The notes beneath the pieces were generated by a model that worked only from the letters and a program-made list of their open reading frames with translations, was not told the DNA's origin and did not search any database. DNA of 64,000 nucleotides from Burkholderia diffusa (GTDB lineage Bacteria > Pseudomonadota > Gammaproteobacteria > Burkholderiales > Burkholderiaceae). A program made the position numbers and the translations under genes. Shown here one piece after another: positions 53,961 to 62,379 of this stretch (the stretch's first letter is position 1; each line of letters begins with the position of its first letter). The stretch covers positions 193,433 through 257,432 of the forward strand of contig NZ_CABVPN010000005.1 in assembly GCF_902499115.1 (NCBI RefSeq). Reading direction: 5' to 3'.

Positions 53961-54391
53961 TGAACCAGGCCACTACCGAAACGCGCTCCGTCGTCGTCGA
54001 ACGGAAGCTGTCGCATCCGCCGGAGAAGATCTGGCGTGCGCTCACGCAACCGCACCTGATCGAGGCGTGGCTGATGCAGAGCGACTTCGAGCCCGTCGCG
54101 GGGCGCGCATTCAGCTTCCGCGCGGACTGGGGTTCGGTCGACTGCACGGTGCTGACGATCGAGCCGCAGCGCGTGCTGTCCTATACATGGGCCGCGTATG
54201 GCCTGGAAAGTGTCGTCACGTGGACGCTCACGCCGACGCCGGGTGGCACGCTGCTGCGCATGGAGCAGGCCGGCTTCCGCGCGGATCAGGAACAGGCGTA
54301 TCGCGGTGCGCAGCACGGCTGGGTGCGGTTCTTCGAATCGCTCGAACAGCTGCTGGCGCGGCCCGATGGCGAATCGGAGGCCGGAGCATGA
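53960..54391 (+). CDS. SRPBCC (AHSA1-like) domain protein
   Basis: This 143-residue START/AHSA1-fold protein (VVVERKLSHPPEKIWRALTQPHLIEAWLMQSDFEPVAGRAFSF...) has a hydrophobic ligand cavity in known relatives. It overlaps the ArsR stop by one base, and its own stop overlaps the next start (ATGA). The ArsR-SRPBCC pairing is very common; the ligand is generally unknown. Confidence 0.9.
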   Translation: MNQATTETRSVVVERKLSHPPEKIWRALTQPHLIEAWLMQSDFEPVAGRAFSFRADWGSVDCTVLTIEPQRVLSYTWAAYGLESVVTWTLTPTPGGTLLRMEQAGFRADQEQAYRGAQHGWVRFFESLEQLLARPDGESEAGA

Positions 54392-54819
54392 GCGCATCGG
54401 ACCTGGAGCCGTCGGCACGCATCGACGCGCTGATCGCGGGAATCACCGACTGGCGAGGCAAGACGTTCGCCGAGCTGCGCGAGACGATCCTTGCTGCCGA
54501 AGACGGCATCGTCGAGGAATGGAAATGGATGGGCAGCCCGGTGTGGTCGTGCGACGGGATGATCGCGGTCGCGAATGCGCACAAGGGCAAGGTGAAGCTG
54601 ACGTTCATGCACGGCGCACAGCTGCCCGATCCCGGCGGGCTGTTCAATGCGGGCCTCGAAGGCAATGCGCGGCGCGCGATCGATTTCCTCGAAGGCGACC
54701 GGATCGACAAGCGGGCGCTGAAGGCCCTCGTGCGCGCGGCGATCGAATACAACCGCACCCACCTGAGGAAGAACACGCGAGGAGCGGGCGCGAAGGCGCG
54801 CGGCGGCAAGGCGGCGTGA
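54388..54819 (+). CDS. DUF1801 domain protein
   Basis: This 143-residue protein shows the DUF1801 (YdhG/YjbR-like) core: ETILAAEDGIVEEWKWMGSPVWSCDGMIAVANAHKGKVKLTFMHGAQLPDP. It ends with a basic Lys/Arg/Gly tail that could bind nucleic acid. It is third in the overlapping ArsR-SRPBCC-DUF1801 operon. Function is unknown. Confidence 0.88.
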   Translation: MSASDLEPSARIDALIAGITDWRGKTFAELRETILAAEDGIVEEWKWMGSPVWSCDGMIAVANAHKGKVKLTFMHGAQLPDPGGLFNAGLEGNARRAIDFLEGDRIDKRALKALVRAAIEYNRTHLRKNTRGAGAKARGGKAA

Positions 54820-54856
54820 CACGCCGGACAAGCGACGGCATCGCGTAGCGAGCAGG

Positions 54857-54884
54857 CAAAAAAAAGCCCGACACGAGGTCGGGC
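54857..54884 (-). terminator. Intrinsic terminator of acnA
   Basis: On the minus strand the stem GCCCGAC (loop CTCGT) GTCGGGC is followed by eight T residues. It ends the acnA transcript, 58 bp past the stop. Confidence 0.92.
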
Positions 54885-54942
54885 ATCCAAATCGGCCGCA
54901 ACCGCCCGCGAGGCGGCTGCGGCACCTGCAACAGCAGGGCGC

Positions 54943-57660
54943 TTAAGCTGCGAGCAGCGAGCGCAGCACGAACGGCAGGATACCGCCGTGCTTGTAGTAG
55001 TCGACTTCGATCGGCGTATCGATGCGCAGCAGCACCGGTACGCGGGTCGCTTCGCCGTTCTTGCGGTGGATCACGAGCGTGACGTCCTGCTGCGGCTTGA
55101 AGTCGTCGCCGAGGCCTTCGATGTCATAGGTCTCCTCGCCGGTGATGCCGAGCGACTGGACGCTGTCCGAGCCCTTGAACTGCAGCGGCAGCACGCCCAT
55201 GCCGACCAGGTTCGAGCGGTGGATCCGCTCGAAGCTGCGTGCGATCACGGCCTTCACGCCGAGCAGTTGCGTGCCCTTCGCGGCCCAGTCGCGCGACGAG
55301 CCCGTGCCGTACTCTTCGCCCGCGAACACGACGGTCGGCGTGTCGGCCGCGACGTACTTCATCGCCGCATCGTAGATCGACAGTTGTTCGCCGCTCGGTT
55401 GATGAATCGTCAGGCCGCCTTCGACGCGCGTGCCGTCGGCCTTCACCGGGATCATCAGGTTCTTGATCCGGACGTTCGCGAACGTGCCGCGCATCATCAC
55501 GTCGTGGTTGCCGCGGCGCGAGCCGTAGCTGTTGAAGTCGGCCTTCTGCACGCCGTTTTCCTTCAGCCACTTGCCTGCCGGCGAGTCTTCCTTGATCGAG
55601 CCTGCCGGGCTGATGTGGTCGGTCGTGACCGAGTCACCGAAGATGCCCAGTGCGCGCGCGCCCTTGACCGTCGGGATCGAATCCGCCGGCTCCATCGAGA
55701 AGTCGTTGCCGAAGAACGGCGGCTCGGCGATGTAGGTCGACTTCGGCCAGTCGTAGACCTGGCCCGTTTCGCCCTCGATCTTGCTCCAGAGGTCGCCCTT
55801 CTTGGTCAGCTTCGAGTAGTTGTCCTCGAACTTCTTCGGGTCGAGCGCGAACTTGAGCAGCGCGTGGATTTCATCGCTCGTCGGCCAGATGTCGCCGAGG
55901 TAGATGTCGTAGCCGTCCTTGCCCTTGCCGACCGGCTCGGTCATCAGGTCGCGCGTGATGTTGCCGGCGATCGCGTAAGCGACGACCAGCGGCGGCGACG
56001 CGAGGAAGTTCGCGCGGATGTTCGGGTGGATACGCGCTTCGAAGTTGCGGTTGCCCGACAGCACCGCAGCCGCGACGATGTCGTTCTTCGTGATCGCTTC
56101 GTTCAGTTCCGGCGTCAGGTCACCCGCGTTGCCGATACAGGTCGTGCAGCCGTAGGCGGCGACTTCGAAGCCGAGCTTCGCGAGGTAGGGCAGCAGGCCC
56201 GTCTTCGTCAGGTATTCGGTGACGATGCGCGATCCCGGCGCGAGCGACGTCTTGATGTGCGGCGCGACGGTCAGGCCGGCTTCGACGGCCTTCTTCGCGA
56301 GCAGGCCGGCGGCCAGCAGCACGCTCGGGTTCGACGTGTTCGTGCACGACGTGATCGCGGCGATCAGCACGTCGCCGTTCTTCACGTCGACGCCGTTGCT
56401 CGTCGTGTACTGCGCGTTCAGGTCGTCCGCCTTCTTCGCGAAGCCGTTTTCCGCGACCGGCTTCGAGAACAGGTCGGTGAACGTCGACTTGACGTTGCCG
56501 ATCTCGATGCGGTCCTGCGGGCGCTTCGGGCCGGCCAGCGACGGGGCGACCGTTGCCAGGTCGAGCGTCACCGTCTTCGTGTAGTCGATGTCGCCGGCCT
56601 TCGGAATGCCGAACAGCTTCTGTGCCTTGAAGTAGTTTTCGAACGCGGCGATTTCGGCCTTCGTGCGGCCCGTGCCTTCGAAGTAATCGATCGTCTTTTC
56701 GTCGACCGGGAAGAAGCCCATCGTCGCGCCGTATTCCGGCGCCATGTTGCCGATCGTCGCGCGGTCCGGCAGCGACAGCGACTTCGTGCCTTCGCCGAAG
56801 AACTCGACGAACTTGCCGACGACCTTCTCCTTGCGCAGCATTTCGGTGATCGTCAGCACCAGGTCGGTGGCCGTCACGCCTTCGCGCAGCTTGCCCTTCA
56901 GCTCGACGCCGACGACGTCCGGCGTCAGGAAGTACACCGGCTGGCCGAGCATGCCGGCTTCCGCCTCGATGCCGCCCACGCCCCAGCCAACCACGCCGAT
57001 GCCGTTGATCATCGTCGTGTGGCTGTCCGTGCCGACGAGCGTGTCCGGGTAGTACACGGTGTCGCCGCCGTCCGTCTTCTTGTGGACGCCGCGCGCGAGA
57101 TACTCGAGGTTCACCTGGTGGACGATGCCGACGCCCGGCGGCACGACCTTGAACGTGTCGAACGCCTGCATGCCCCACTTCATGAACTGGTAGCGCTCGT
57201 TGTTGCGCTGGAATTCCAGCTTCATGTTCAGGTCGAGCGCGTCCTTCTGGCGGAAGTAGTCGATCTGGACCGAGTGATCGACGACGAGATCGACCGGGAC
57301 CAGCGGCTCGATCTTCTTCGGGTTCTTGCCCGAACGCTCTGCCACACCACGCATGGCCGCGATGTCGGCGAGCAGCGGCACGCCCGTGAAGTCCTGCAGC
57401 ACGACGCGCGACACCACGAACGGAATCTCGTCGACGCGCTTCGCGGTCGGCTTCCAGTTCGCGAGCTGCTCGATGTGTTCTTCGGTGATCTTCTTGCCGT
57501 CGTAGTTGCGCAGCACGGACTCGAGCACGATACGGATCGACACCGGGAGGCGCTCGATCTTCGTCTTCAGTTCCTTGCCGAGCTGCGGCAGCGAGTAGAA
57601 CTTGCCTTTGCCGGAACCGCTGTCGAATTCCTTGAGGGTCTTGTGGAGATTGTGGGCCAT
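54943..57660 (-). CDS. acnA: Aconitate hydratase A
   Basis: This 905-residue [4Fe-4S] enzyme interconverts citrate and isocitrate in the TCA cycle; AcnA-type enzymes can also hydrate 2-methylaconitate. The cluster cysteines lie in TSCTNTSNPSV and YGCTTCIGNAG. IGTDSHTTMINGIGVVGWGVGGIEAEAGMLGQP and the C-terminal swivel domain (YGSRRGNHDVMMRGTFANVRIKN, GEEYGTGSSRDWAAKGT) are complete. AGGAAAA precedes ATG 57660. It follows prpD on the same strand, but a 285-bp palindromic element lies between them, so its promoter is either inside that element or upstream of prpD. Confidence 0.97.
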   Translation of the reverse strand: MAHNLHKTLKEFDSGSGKGKFYSLPQLGKELKTKIERLPVSIRIVLESVLRNYDGKKITEEHIEQLANWKPTAKRVDEIPFVVSRVVLQDFTGVPLLADIAAMRGVAERSGKNPKKIEPLVPVDLVVDHSVQIDYFRQKDALDLNMKLEFQRNNERYQFMKWGMQAFDTFKVVPPGVGIVHQVNLEYLARGVHKKTDGGDTVYYPDTLVGTDSHTTMINGIGVVGWGVGGIEAEAGMLGQPVYFLTPDVVGVELKGKLREGVTATDLVLTITEMLRKEKVVGKFVEFFGEGTKSLSLPDRATIGNMAPEYGATMGFFPVDEKTIDYFEGTGRTKAEIAAFENYFKAQKLFGIPKAGDIDYTKTVTLDLATVAPSLAGPKRPQDRIEIGNVKSTFTDLFSKPVAENGFAKKADDLNAQYTTSNGVDVKNGDVLIAAITSCTNTSNPSVLLAAGLLAKKAVEAGLTVAPHIKTSLAPGSRIVTEYLTKTGLLPYLAKLGFEVAAYGCTTCIGNAGDLTPELNEAITKNDIVAAAVLSGNRNFEARIHPNIRANFLASPPLVVAYAIAGNITRDLMTEPVGKGKDGYDIYLGDIWPTSDEIHALLKFALDPKKFEDNYSKLTKKGDLWSKIEGETGQVYDWPKSTYIAEPPFFGNDFSMEPADSIPTVKGARALGIFGDSVTTDHISPAGSIKEDSPAGKWLKENGVQKADFNSYGSRRGNHDVMMRGTFANVRIKNLMIPVKADGTRVEGGLTIHQPSGEQLSIYDAAMKYVAADTPTVVFAGEEYGTGSSRDWAAKGTQLLGVKAVIARSFERIHRSNLVGMGVLPLQFKGSDSVQSLGITGEETYDIEGLGDDFKPQQDVTLVIHRKNGEATRVPVLLRIDTPIEVDYYKHGGILPFVLRSLLAA

Positions 57661-57743
57661 GGTGATTTTCCTGGGTTTAAGGCTAGGAAACAAAGAGTCC
57701 TGTAGATGACCTGGGGGCTGTTTGCGGATGAAACGGACATGCG

Positions 57744-57840
57744 TTGCCCCGAGAAAGGCCGCTCGCGAGGACTGCGACGCAGCGAACACTGGACGTATTC
57801 GCAAGGAGCGTGACGCAGCGAGCGGCCTGTCTCGGGGCAA
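57744..57840. repeat. Inner hairpin A of the nested element
   Basis: A 23-bp stem with a single mismatch (57744-57766 with 57818-57840, starting TTGCCCCGAG) encloses a 51-nt loop. The direct repeat GACGCAGCGA occurs at 57776-57785 and 57812-57821. Confidence 0.95.
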
Positions 57841-57867
57841 CCCCAAATTTAAACTTTATTCCACGGG

Positions 57868-57966
57868 AATGCCCCAAATCGGCCGCATGACGGCGTCGTT
57901 CGTCACTTGTTTGGCACGGCCAAACGGCGCTCATCACTTCTTGTCCCGCGGCCGATTTGGGGCATT
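57868..57966. repeat. Inner hairpin B of the nested element
   Basis: A perfect 19-bp stem (57868-57886, AATGCCCCAAATCGGCCGC, with 57948-57966) encloses a 61-nt loop. That loop contains a further short complementarity (GGCACGGCCAAACGG region). Confidence 0.95.
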
Positions 57967-57996
57967 CGCATGTCCGTTTCATCCGCAAACAGCCCC

Positions 57997-59448
57997 CTAT
58001 ATCACATACAAGTCGACGTACTCATCGACCGGCATCGCTTCGAGCTTTGCCTGGTCCAGCGACACGTCGAGAATCGCTTGTTGCTGCTTTGCCGGGAAGC
58101 GCCGGGCGAGGTTGGTTCTGAACTTCTCGACCAGGAGCGGGATGCCGTCCGCACGGCGTCGCTGATGACCGATCGGGTATTCGACCGCCACTTCGGCAAG
58201 CTTCGACCCATCCGCGAATTCGATCGTCAGCGCATTCGCGATCGATCGTTTGGCCGGGTCATGGTAATCCTTCGTGAACTGCGGATCCTCGACGCACACG
58301 GTTTTTGCGCGCAGCGCGTCGATGCGCGGATCGGCGGCGACCGTGTCTTCGTAATCGGCCGCGGTCAGCCGGCCGAACAGCAGCGGCACGGCGACCATGT
58401 ACTGGATGCAGTGGTCGCGGTCGGCCGGATTGGAGAGCGGACCCTGCTTGTCGATGATGCGGATCGCGGCCGCATGCGTGCGGATCGTGATCCGGCTGAT
58501 CTCGTCGGTCGTGCGGCCGGCCGCGGCGAGCTGCGCGTGCAGCGTCAGCGCGGCCTCGGCGGCCGTCTGTGCATGGAATTCGGCGGGGAACGCGATCTTG
58601 AACAGCACGTTCTCCATCACGTACGTGCCGTACGGGCGCTGGAAGCGGAACGGCTGCCCGTCGAACAGCACGTCGTAGAAGCCCCAGGTTTTCGCGGTGA
58701 GCGCCGACGGGTAGCCCATTTCACCCGTTTTCGCGATCAGCGCGAGGCGCACCGCGCGGGACGTCGCGTCGCCGGCCGCCCACGACTTGCGCGAACCGGT
58801 GTTCGGCGCGTGGCGGTACGTGCGCAGCGCCTGGCCGTCGACGAATGCGTTGGATACCGCGTTGATCAGCTCGTCGCGCGTGAGTCCGAGCAGGCGGCCG
58901 ACGACGGCCGTCGACGCGACCTTGACGAGCAGCACGTGGTCGAGCCCGACCGCGTTGAACGAATTTTCGAGTGCGAGGCAGCCCTGGATCTCGTGGGCCT
59001 GGATCATCGCGACGAGCACGTCGCGCATGGCAAGCGGCTTCCTGCCGGCCGCGACGGCCGTGCGGGACAGCCAGTCGGCGGTCGCCAGAATTCCGCCGAG
59101 GTTGTCGGACGGATGGCCCCATTCGGCGGCGAGCCAGGTGTCGTTGAAGTCCAGCCAGCGGATCATCGCGCCGATGTCGAAAGCGGCCTGGACGGGATCG
59201 AGCTGGAAGGACGTGCCGGGCACCTTCGCGCCGTTCGGCACGATCGTGCCGGGCACGACGGGGCCGAGCAGCTTGGTGCAGGCAGGGTAGGACAGCGCCT
59301 CGAGTCCGCATCCGAGCGTATCGATCAGGCAATGACGCGCCGTCTCCAGCGCGAGCGCGCTGTCGATTCCGGTGTTCAGCACGTAGTCGACGATATCGAC
59401 GAGTACCGTATCCGGAGCAGGGCGGACGTTGGAGACCGGGGCGGACAT
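57997..59448 (-). CDS. prpD: 2-methylcitrate dehydratase (MmgE/PrpD family)
   Basis: This 483-residue enzyme dehydrates 2-methylcitrate in propionate breakdown. It shows the family segments DTLGCGLEAL, RWLDFNDTWLAAEWGHPSDNLGGILATADW, LLVKVASTAVVGRLLGL, RAVRLALIAKTGEMGYPSALTAKTWGFYDVLFDG and RTHAAAIRIIDKQGPLSNPADRDHCIQYMVAVPLLFG. Its stop TAG overlaps the outer arm of the nested repeat by one base. Together with acnA downstream it could convert methylcitrate to methylisocitrate. prpB and prpC are not in the window. Confidence 0.93.
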   Translation of the reverse strand: MSAPVSNVRPAPDTVLVDIVDYVLNTGIDSALALETARHCLIDTLGCGLEALSYPACTKLLGPVVPGTIVPNGAKVPGTSFQLDPVQAAFDIGAMIRWLDFNDTWLAAEWGHPSDNLGGILATADWLSRTAVAAGRKPLAMRDVLVAMIQAHEIQGCLALENSFNAVGLDHVLLVKVASTAVVGRLLGLTRDELINAVSNAFVDGQALRTYRHAPNTGSRKSWAAGDATSRAVRLALIAKTGEMGYPSALTAKTWGFYDVLFDGQPFRFQRPYGTYVMENVLFKIAFPAEFHAQTAAEAALTLHAQLAAAGRTTDEISRITIRTHAAAIRIIDKQGPLSNPADRDHCIQYMVAVPLLFGRLTAADYEDTVAADPRIDALRAKTVCVEDPQFTKDYHDPAKRSIANALTIEFADGSKLAEVAVEYPIGHQRRRADGIPLLVEKFRTNLARRFPAKQQQAILDVSLDQAKLEAMPVDEYVDLYVI

Positions 59449-59470
59449 CGAGGGGCCGGGGGAAACGTGC

Positions 59471-59980
59471 TTAGTTCGTTGCCGGCTTCAGCTCGTTCGA
59501 CTGCGTCGGTGCCGGCGTGCCTTGCGCCATTTCCGACGTCACGCACTCGTCCGCGAGGCGCTCGCCGCCGTTTGCGTCGGAGAACAGCATCGCCTTGCTC
59601 GGAATCACGACCAGCTTGAAGCCAGCTGCCGGATCGTAGAACGTGTCGGCGCCCGTCGTCGTGGCCTGACGCGGCAGCTTGTAGTTCTTCTTCGCCCAGT
59701 GAACCGTGACGACCTGGTCGCGCTTCATGTCGCCGGCGAGGTCGAACGACAGGCCTTCCTTACAGGCCCACTTGACCGCGCCGTCCGGTACCGGATCGAC
59801 CTTGGCAGCGGCACGCGCCTGCGCCTTCTTGCTGCGCGGGATGATGCGCTTGGCCGGCGCCGGGCGCTTGGCCGTCTTCTTCGCGGTCGTCGCCGTATCC
59901 TGGGCGAACGCGCTCGGAGCCGACACCAGCATCGTGGCGGACAACGCGCCGATGGCGGTAGCGATCAGGAGTTTCTTCAT
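59471..59980 (-). CDS. Exported protein with MliC-like (lysozyme inhibitor) domain
   Basis: This 169-residue protein has a signal peptide (MKKLLIATAIGALSATMLVS then APSAFAQ), a Lys/Ala-rich linker and a C-terminal domain VKWACKEGLSFDL...VHWAKKNYKLPRQATTTGADTFYDPAAGFKLVVIPSKAMLFSD...LADEC. The pattern of two Cys, a central TTGAxxFY and a late aliphatic-Lys segment resembles MliC/PliC inhibitors, whose motif is SASGAxY. The Ser/Thr substitution and a missing Trp make function uncertain. It lies between citE and prpD in the same orientation, 22 bp from prpD. Confidence 0.7.
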   Translation of the reverse strand: MKKLLIATAIGALSATMLVSAPSAFAQDTATTAKKTAKRPAPAKRIIPRSKKAQARAAAKVDPVPDGAVKWACKEGLSFDLAGDMKRDQVVTVHWAKKNYKLPRQATTTGADTFYDPAAGFKLVVIPSKAMLFSDANGGERLADECVTSEMAQGTPAPTQSNELKPATN

Positions 59981-60203
59981 GGAGTCAGAACCTTTCGATA
60001 ATCAGTTGACAAGGGCCGGCGGCAGACACCGTCGGCCGGTTTGAAACTGCACGCGCCCCGGAAGCGCGCAGCGGCCGCTATTTTCACCTATTTGGCCGCG
60101 CATATTTCAGGTTTTCGGGCTCCGTTACGTTTTTTGTCGTTTCGCAAACCTGTCTCGGGTTCACGCTCCGGTGATTCGATGAAATGCGTGTGTCGGCGCG
60201 CGC

Positions 60204-61208
60204 TCACCGCCCGTCTCCGGCGGCCGGGCCGAACAGCGGCGCAGCCTCGGCCGGCACCGGCTGGCCGGTCGCCCGTGCGCGGCGCAGCACCGACCAGTAA
60301 TAGCGGTAGCTCGCGCGGTCGTGCAGTGTATCGCCGTGGCGCGTCGGGCCCCAGTTTGCGGCCTGCGCGGCCAGCAGGATCTCGGCGGCCAGCGCGACTT
60401 CATCGGTGCGCGGCGCGAATGCGTCGACGATCGGGCGGATCTGCGCGGGATGGATGCTCCACATCCGCGTGAACGCGAACTCGTCGCGCGCGCGGGCCGC
60501 GTCGCCGGCGACGACGGCCATGTCGCGTACTTCCGTCGTCACGTTGTGCGATGGCGTCTTGCCGTGCGCGTGGCAGGCCGCGGCGATTTCCAGCTTCGCG
60601 CGGCGCACGAGCGGGTGGTCGAACTGGCCGGGCGAGCGCATCGCCGCATCGGGAATCGCGCCGTGATGCGCGGACACGAAGTCCATCAGTCCGAAGCTGA
60701 GCGTGCCGACCAGCGGCAGCGCGGCGAGGCTGGCCGCCTGCGCAAGCGCGCCGTGCGTCTCGACCAGCACGTCGACCGGGATCGGCTGCGCGAGGCCGAG
60801 CTCGCGGCGCGTGCCTTCGATGAACGCGACCATCTCGGCCGCGTCGTCGGCGCTCGCGATCTTCGGCAGCGTGACGTAGGCCGGCGCGCGCGCGGCGCGC
60901 AGCACGATGCGCACGTCGTCGCGCCAGTGGGGGTGGGAAAAGTCGTGGATGCGGACGCCGACACGCCCGAAGCGGTTCTCGGCGCTGCCGAGGAATTCGG
61001 CGACGAGCTCCGCGTGCGCGGCTTCCTGGCCGACGGCCGCGCCGTCCTCGCAGTCGAGCGTGATGTCGAACACGGGGCCGAGTTCGGCCTGGAGCGCGAG
61101 CGACTTGCGCATCAGCTTCTCGCTGCCCGCGTAGTGATCGCAGCAGGGCAGGATCGCGGGCGGGGACGCCCCGTCGTACAGCACTTGTGCAGGAGTGAGC
61201 GCGGACAT
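60204..61208 (-). CDS. HpcH/HpaI aldolase / citrate lyase beta-subunit family protein
   Basis: This 334-residue CitE-type TIM barrel has the Mg-binding and CoA-ester active-site pieces: DITLDCEDGAAVGQEAAHAEL, the Arg in VGVRIHDFSH, LPKIASADDAAEMVAFIE, VDVLVETHGALAQAASLAALP and FTRMWSIHPAQIRPIVDAF. Stand-alone members cleave or form malyl-, citramalyl- or related CoA esters. No citrate lyase alpha or gamma genes are near. ATG 61208 follows GAAGAG. The gene is 184 bp after mdh and before the MliC-like gene; a CoA-ester lyase supporting the TCA/propionate module is plausible. Confidence 0.88.
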   Translation of the reverse strand: MSALTPAQVLYDGASPPAILPCCDHYAGSEKLMRKSLALQAELGPVFDITLDCEDGAAVGQEAAHAELVAEFLGSAENRFGRVGVRIHDFSHPHWRDDVRIVLRAARAPAYVTLPKIASADDAAEMVAFIEGTRRELGLAQPIPVDVLVETHGALAQAASLAALPLVGTLSFGLMDFVSAHHGAIPDAAMRSPGQFDHPLVRRAKLEIAAACHAHGKTPSHNVTTEVRDMAVVAGDAARARDEFAFTRMWSIHPAQIRPIVDAFAPRTDEVALAAEILLAAQAANWGPTRHGDTLHDRASYRYYWSVLRRARATGQPVPAEAAPLFGPAAGDGR

Positions 61209-61313
61209 CTCTTCTACGTCAAGGAGGCGGGCAACGTGGAGAAAATCGGATTCGGGCGCGTTCTGGGCCGGCGCGCGGGGCGCCTGGAGCGTCAAAACGT
61301 GCCCGGATCGGAT

Positions 61314-61347
61314 CGGGCGGCGGGGCCGGCTGCCGGCCCGCCGCCCG
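61314..61347 (-). terminator. Very GC-rich hairpin after mdh
   Basis: Sixteen base pairs with a single bulged G (61314-61330 with 61332-61347) and a one-base nominal loop lie 45 bp past the mdh stop. No T run follows. It may mark the 3' end of an mdh mRNA segment or stabilise it. Confidence 0.5.
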
Positions 61348-61392
61348 TGCCGTGACCGGGCCGCCCGGAGGCGGCCAGGCCGTGCAGTCTGC

Positions 61393-62379
61393 TTAGTTCT
61401 TCAGCAGGTGGGCGACGCCATCGCGCTCTTCGAGCAGCTCGGCCAGCGTGCCGTCCATCTTCTCGCGCGAGAACGCGTCGATTTCCAGGCCTTCGACGCG
61501 CTTGTACTCGCCGTTTTCGCACGTGACGGGCACGCCGTAGATGATGTCTTCGGGGATGCCGTACGAGCCGTCCGACGGGATGCCCATCGTGACCCACTTG
61601 CCGTTCGTGCCGAGGACCCAGTCACGCACGTGGTCGATCGCCGCGTTCGCTGCCGACGCTGCCGACGACAGGCCGCGCGCTTCGATGATCGCCGCGCCGC
61701 GCTTGCCGACGGTCGGGATGAACGTGTCGCGGTTCCACACGTCGTCGTTGATCAGCTTCAGCAGCGACTCGCCTTCGACGGTCGCGAAGCGGAAGTCGGG
61801 GTACATCGTCGGCGAGTGGTTGCCCCACACGGCGAGCTTCTCGATCGATGCGACCGGCTTGCCCGACTTCGCTGCGAGTTGCGACAGCGCGCGGTTGTGG
61901 TCGAGGCGCAGCATGGCCGTGAAGTTCTTCTTCGGCAGATCCGGTGCCGACTTCATCGCGATGTACGCGTTGGTGTTCGCCGGGTTGCCGACGACCAGCA
62001 CCTTCACGTCGCGGCTCGCGACTTCGTTCAGCGCGGCGCCCTGGACCGTGAAGATCTCGGCGTTCGCCGACAGCAGGTCCTTGCGCTCCATGCCCTTCGA
62101 GCGCGGACGTGCACCGACCAGCAGCGCGACGTCTGCATCCTTGAATGCAACCTTCGGATCGTCGGTGATCACGACGCCCGCGAGCAGCGGGAACGCGCAA
62201 TCGTCGAGTTCCATCACGACGCCTTTGACGGCGGCTTGGGCTTGCGGGAGGTCGAGCAGTTGCAGGATGACCGGCTGGTCCTTGCCGAGCAGGTCGCCGT
62301 TCGCGATGCGGAACAGCAGGGAGTAAGCGATTTGACCTGCGGCGCCGGTGACGGCAACGCGCTTTGCGGGCTTAGCCAT
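61393..62379 (-). CDS. mdh: Malate dehydrogenase
   Basis: This 328-residue NAD enzyme interconverts malate and oxaloacetate. It has the N-terminal loop [25 protein letters not shown], the substrate Arg loop [31 protein letters not shown], and the catalytic His in [12 protein letters not shown]. It is of the LDH-like dimeric cytosolic-type group typical of beta-proteobacteria. It leads the minus-strand cluster and is divergent from the GntR regulator, whose candidate operator lies 225 bp upstream. Confidence 0.97.

Larger units (their letters stand above)
57713..57997. repeat. 285-bp nested inverted-repeat element (three-way-junction fold)
   Basis: The outer arms are a perfect 31-bp inverted repeat: 57713-57743 (starting GGGGGCTGTTTGCGG) with 57967-57997. 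Hairpin A (57744-57840) begins at the very next base after the left arm. Hairpin B (57868-57966) ends one base before the right arm. A 27-nt AT-containing linker (57841-57867) joins them. The whole could fold as a three-way junction in single-stranded DNA or in RNA. The right arm touches the prpD stop codon; the left arm is 52 bp from the acnA start. No target-site duplication is obvious. Confidence 0.95.

Noticed and set aside
54988..57705. 905-residue open frame antisense to acnA
   Set aside because: Shadow frame of a high-GC gene; composition is Arg/Asp/Val-biased with no recognisable motifs.
57722..58165. Open frame of 147 residues across the nested repeat (plus strand), and its minus-strand counterpart at 57683-57988
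   Set aside because: Both arise from the inverted repeat itself, as shown by the same peptides on both strands. No ribosome site. Treated as repeat, not genes.
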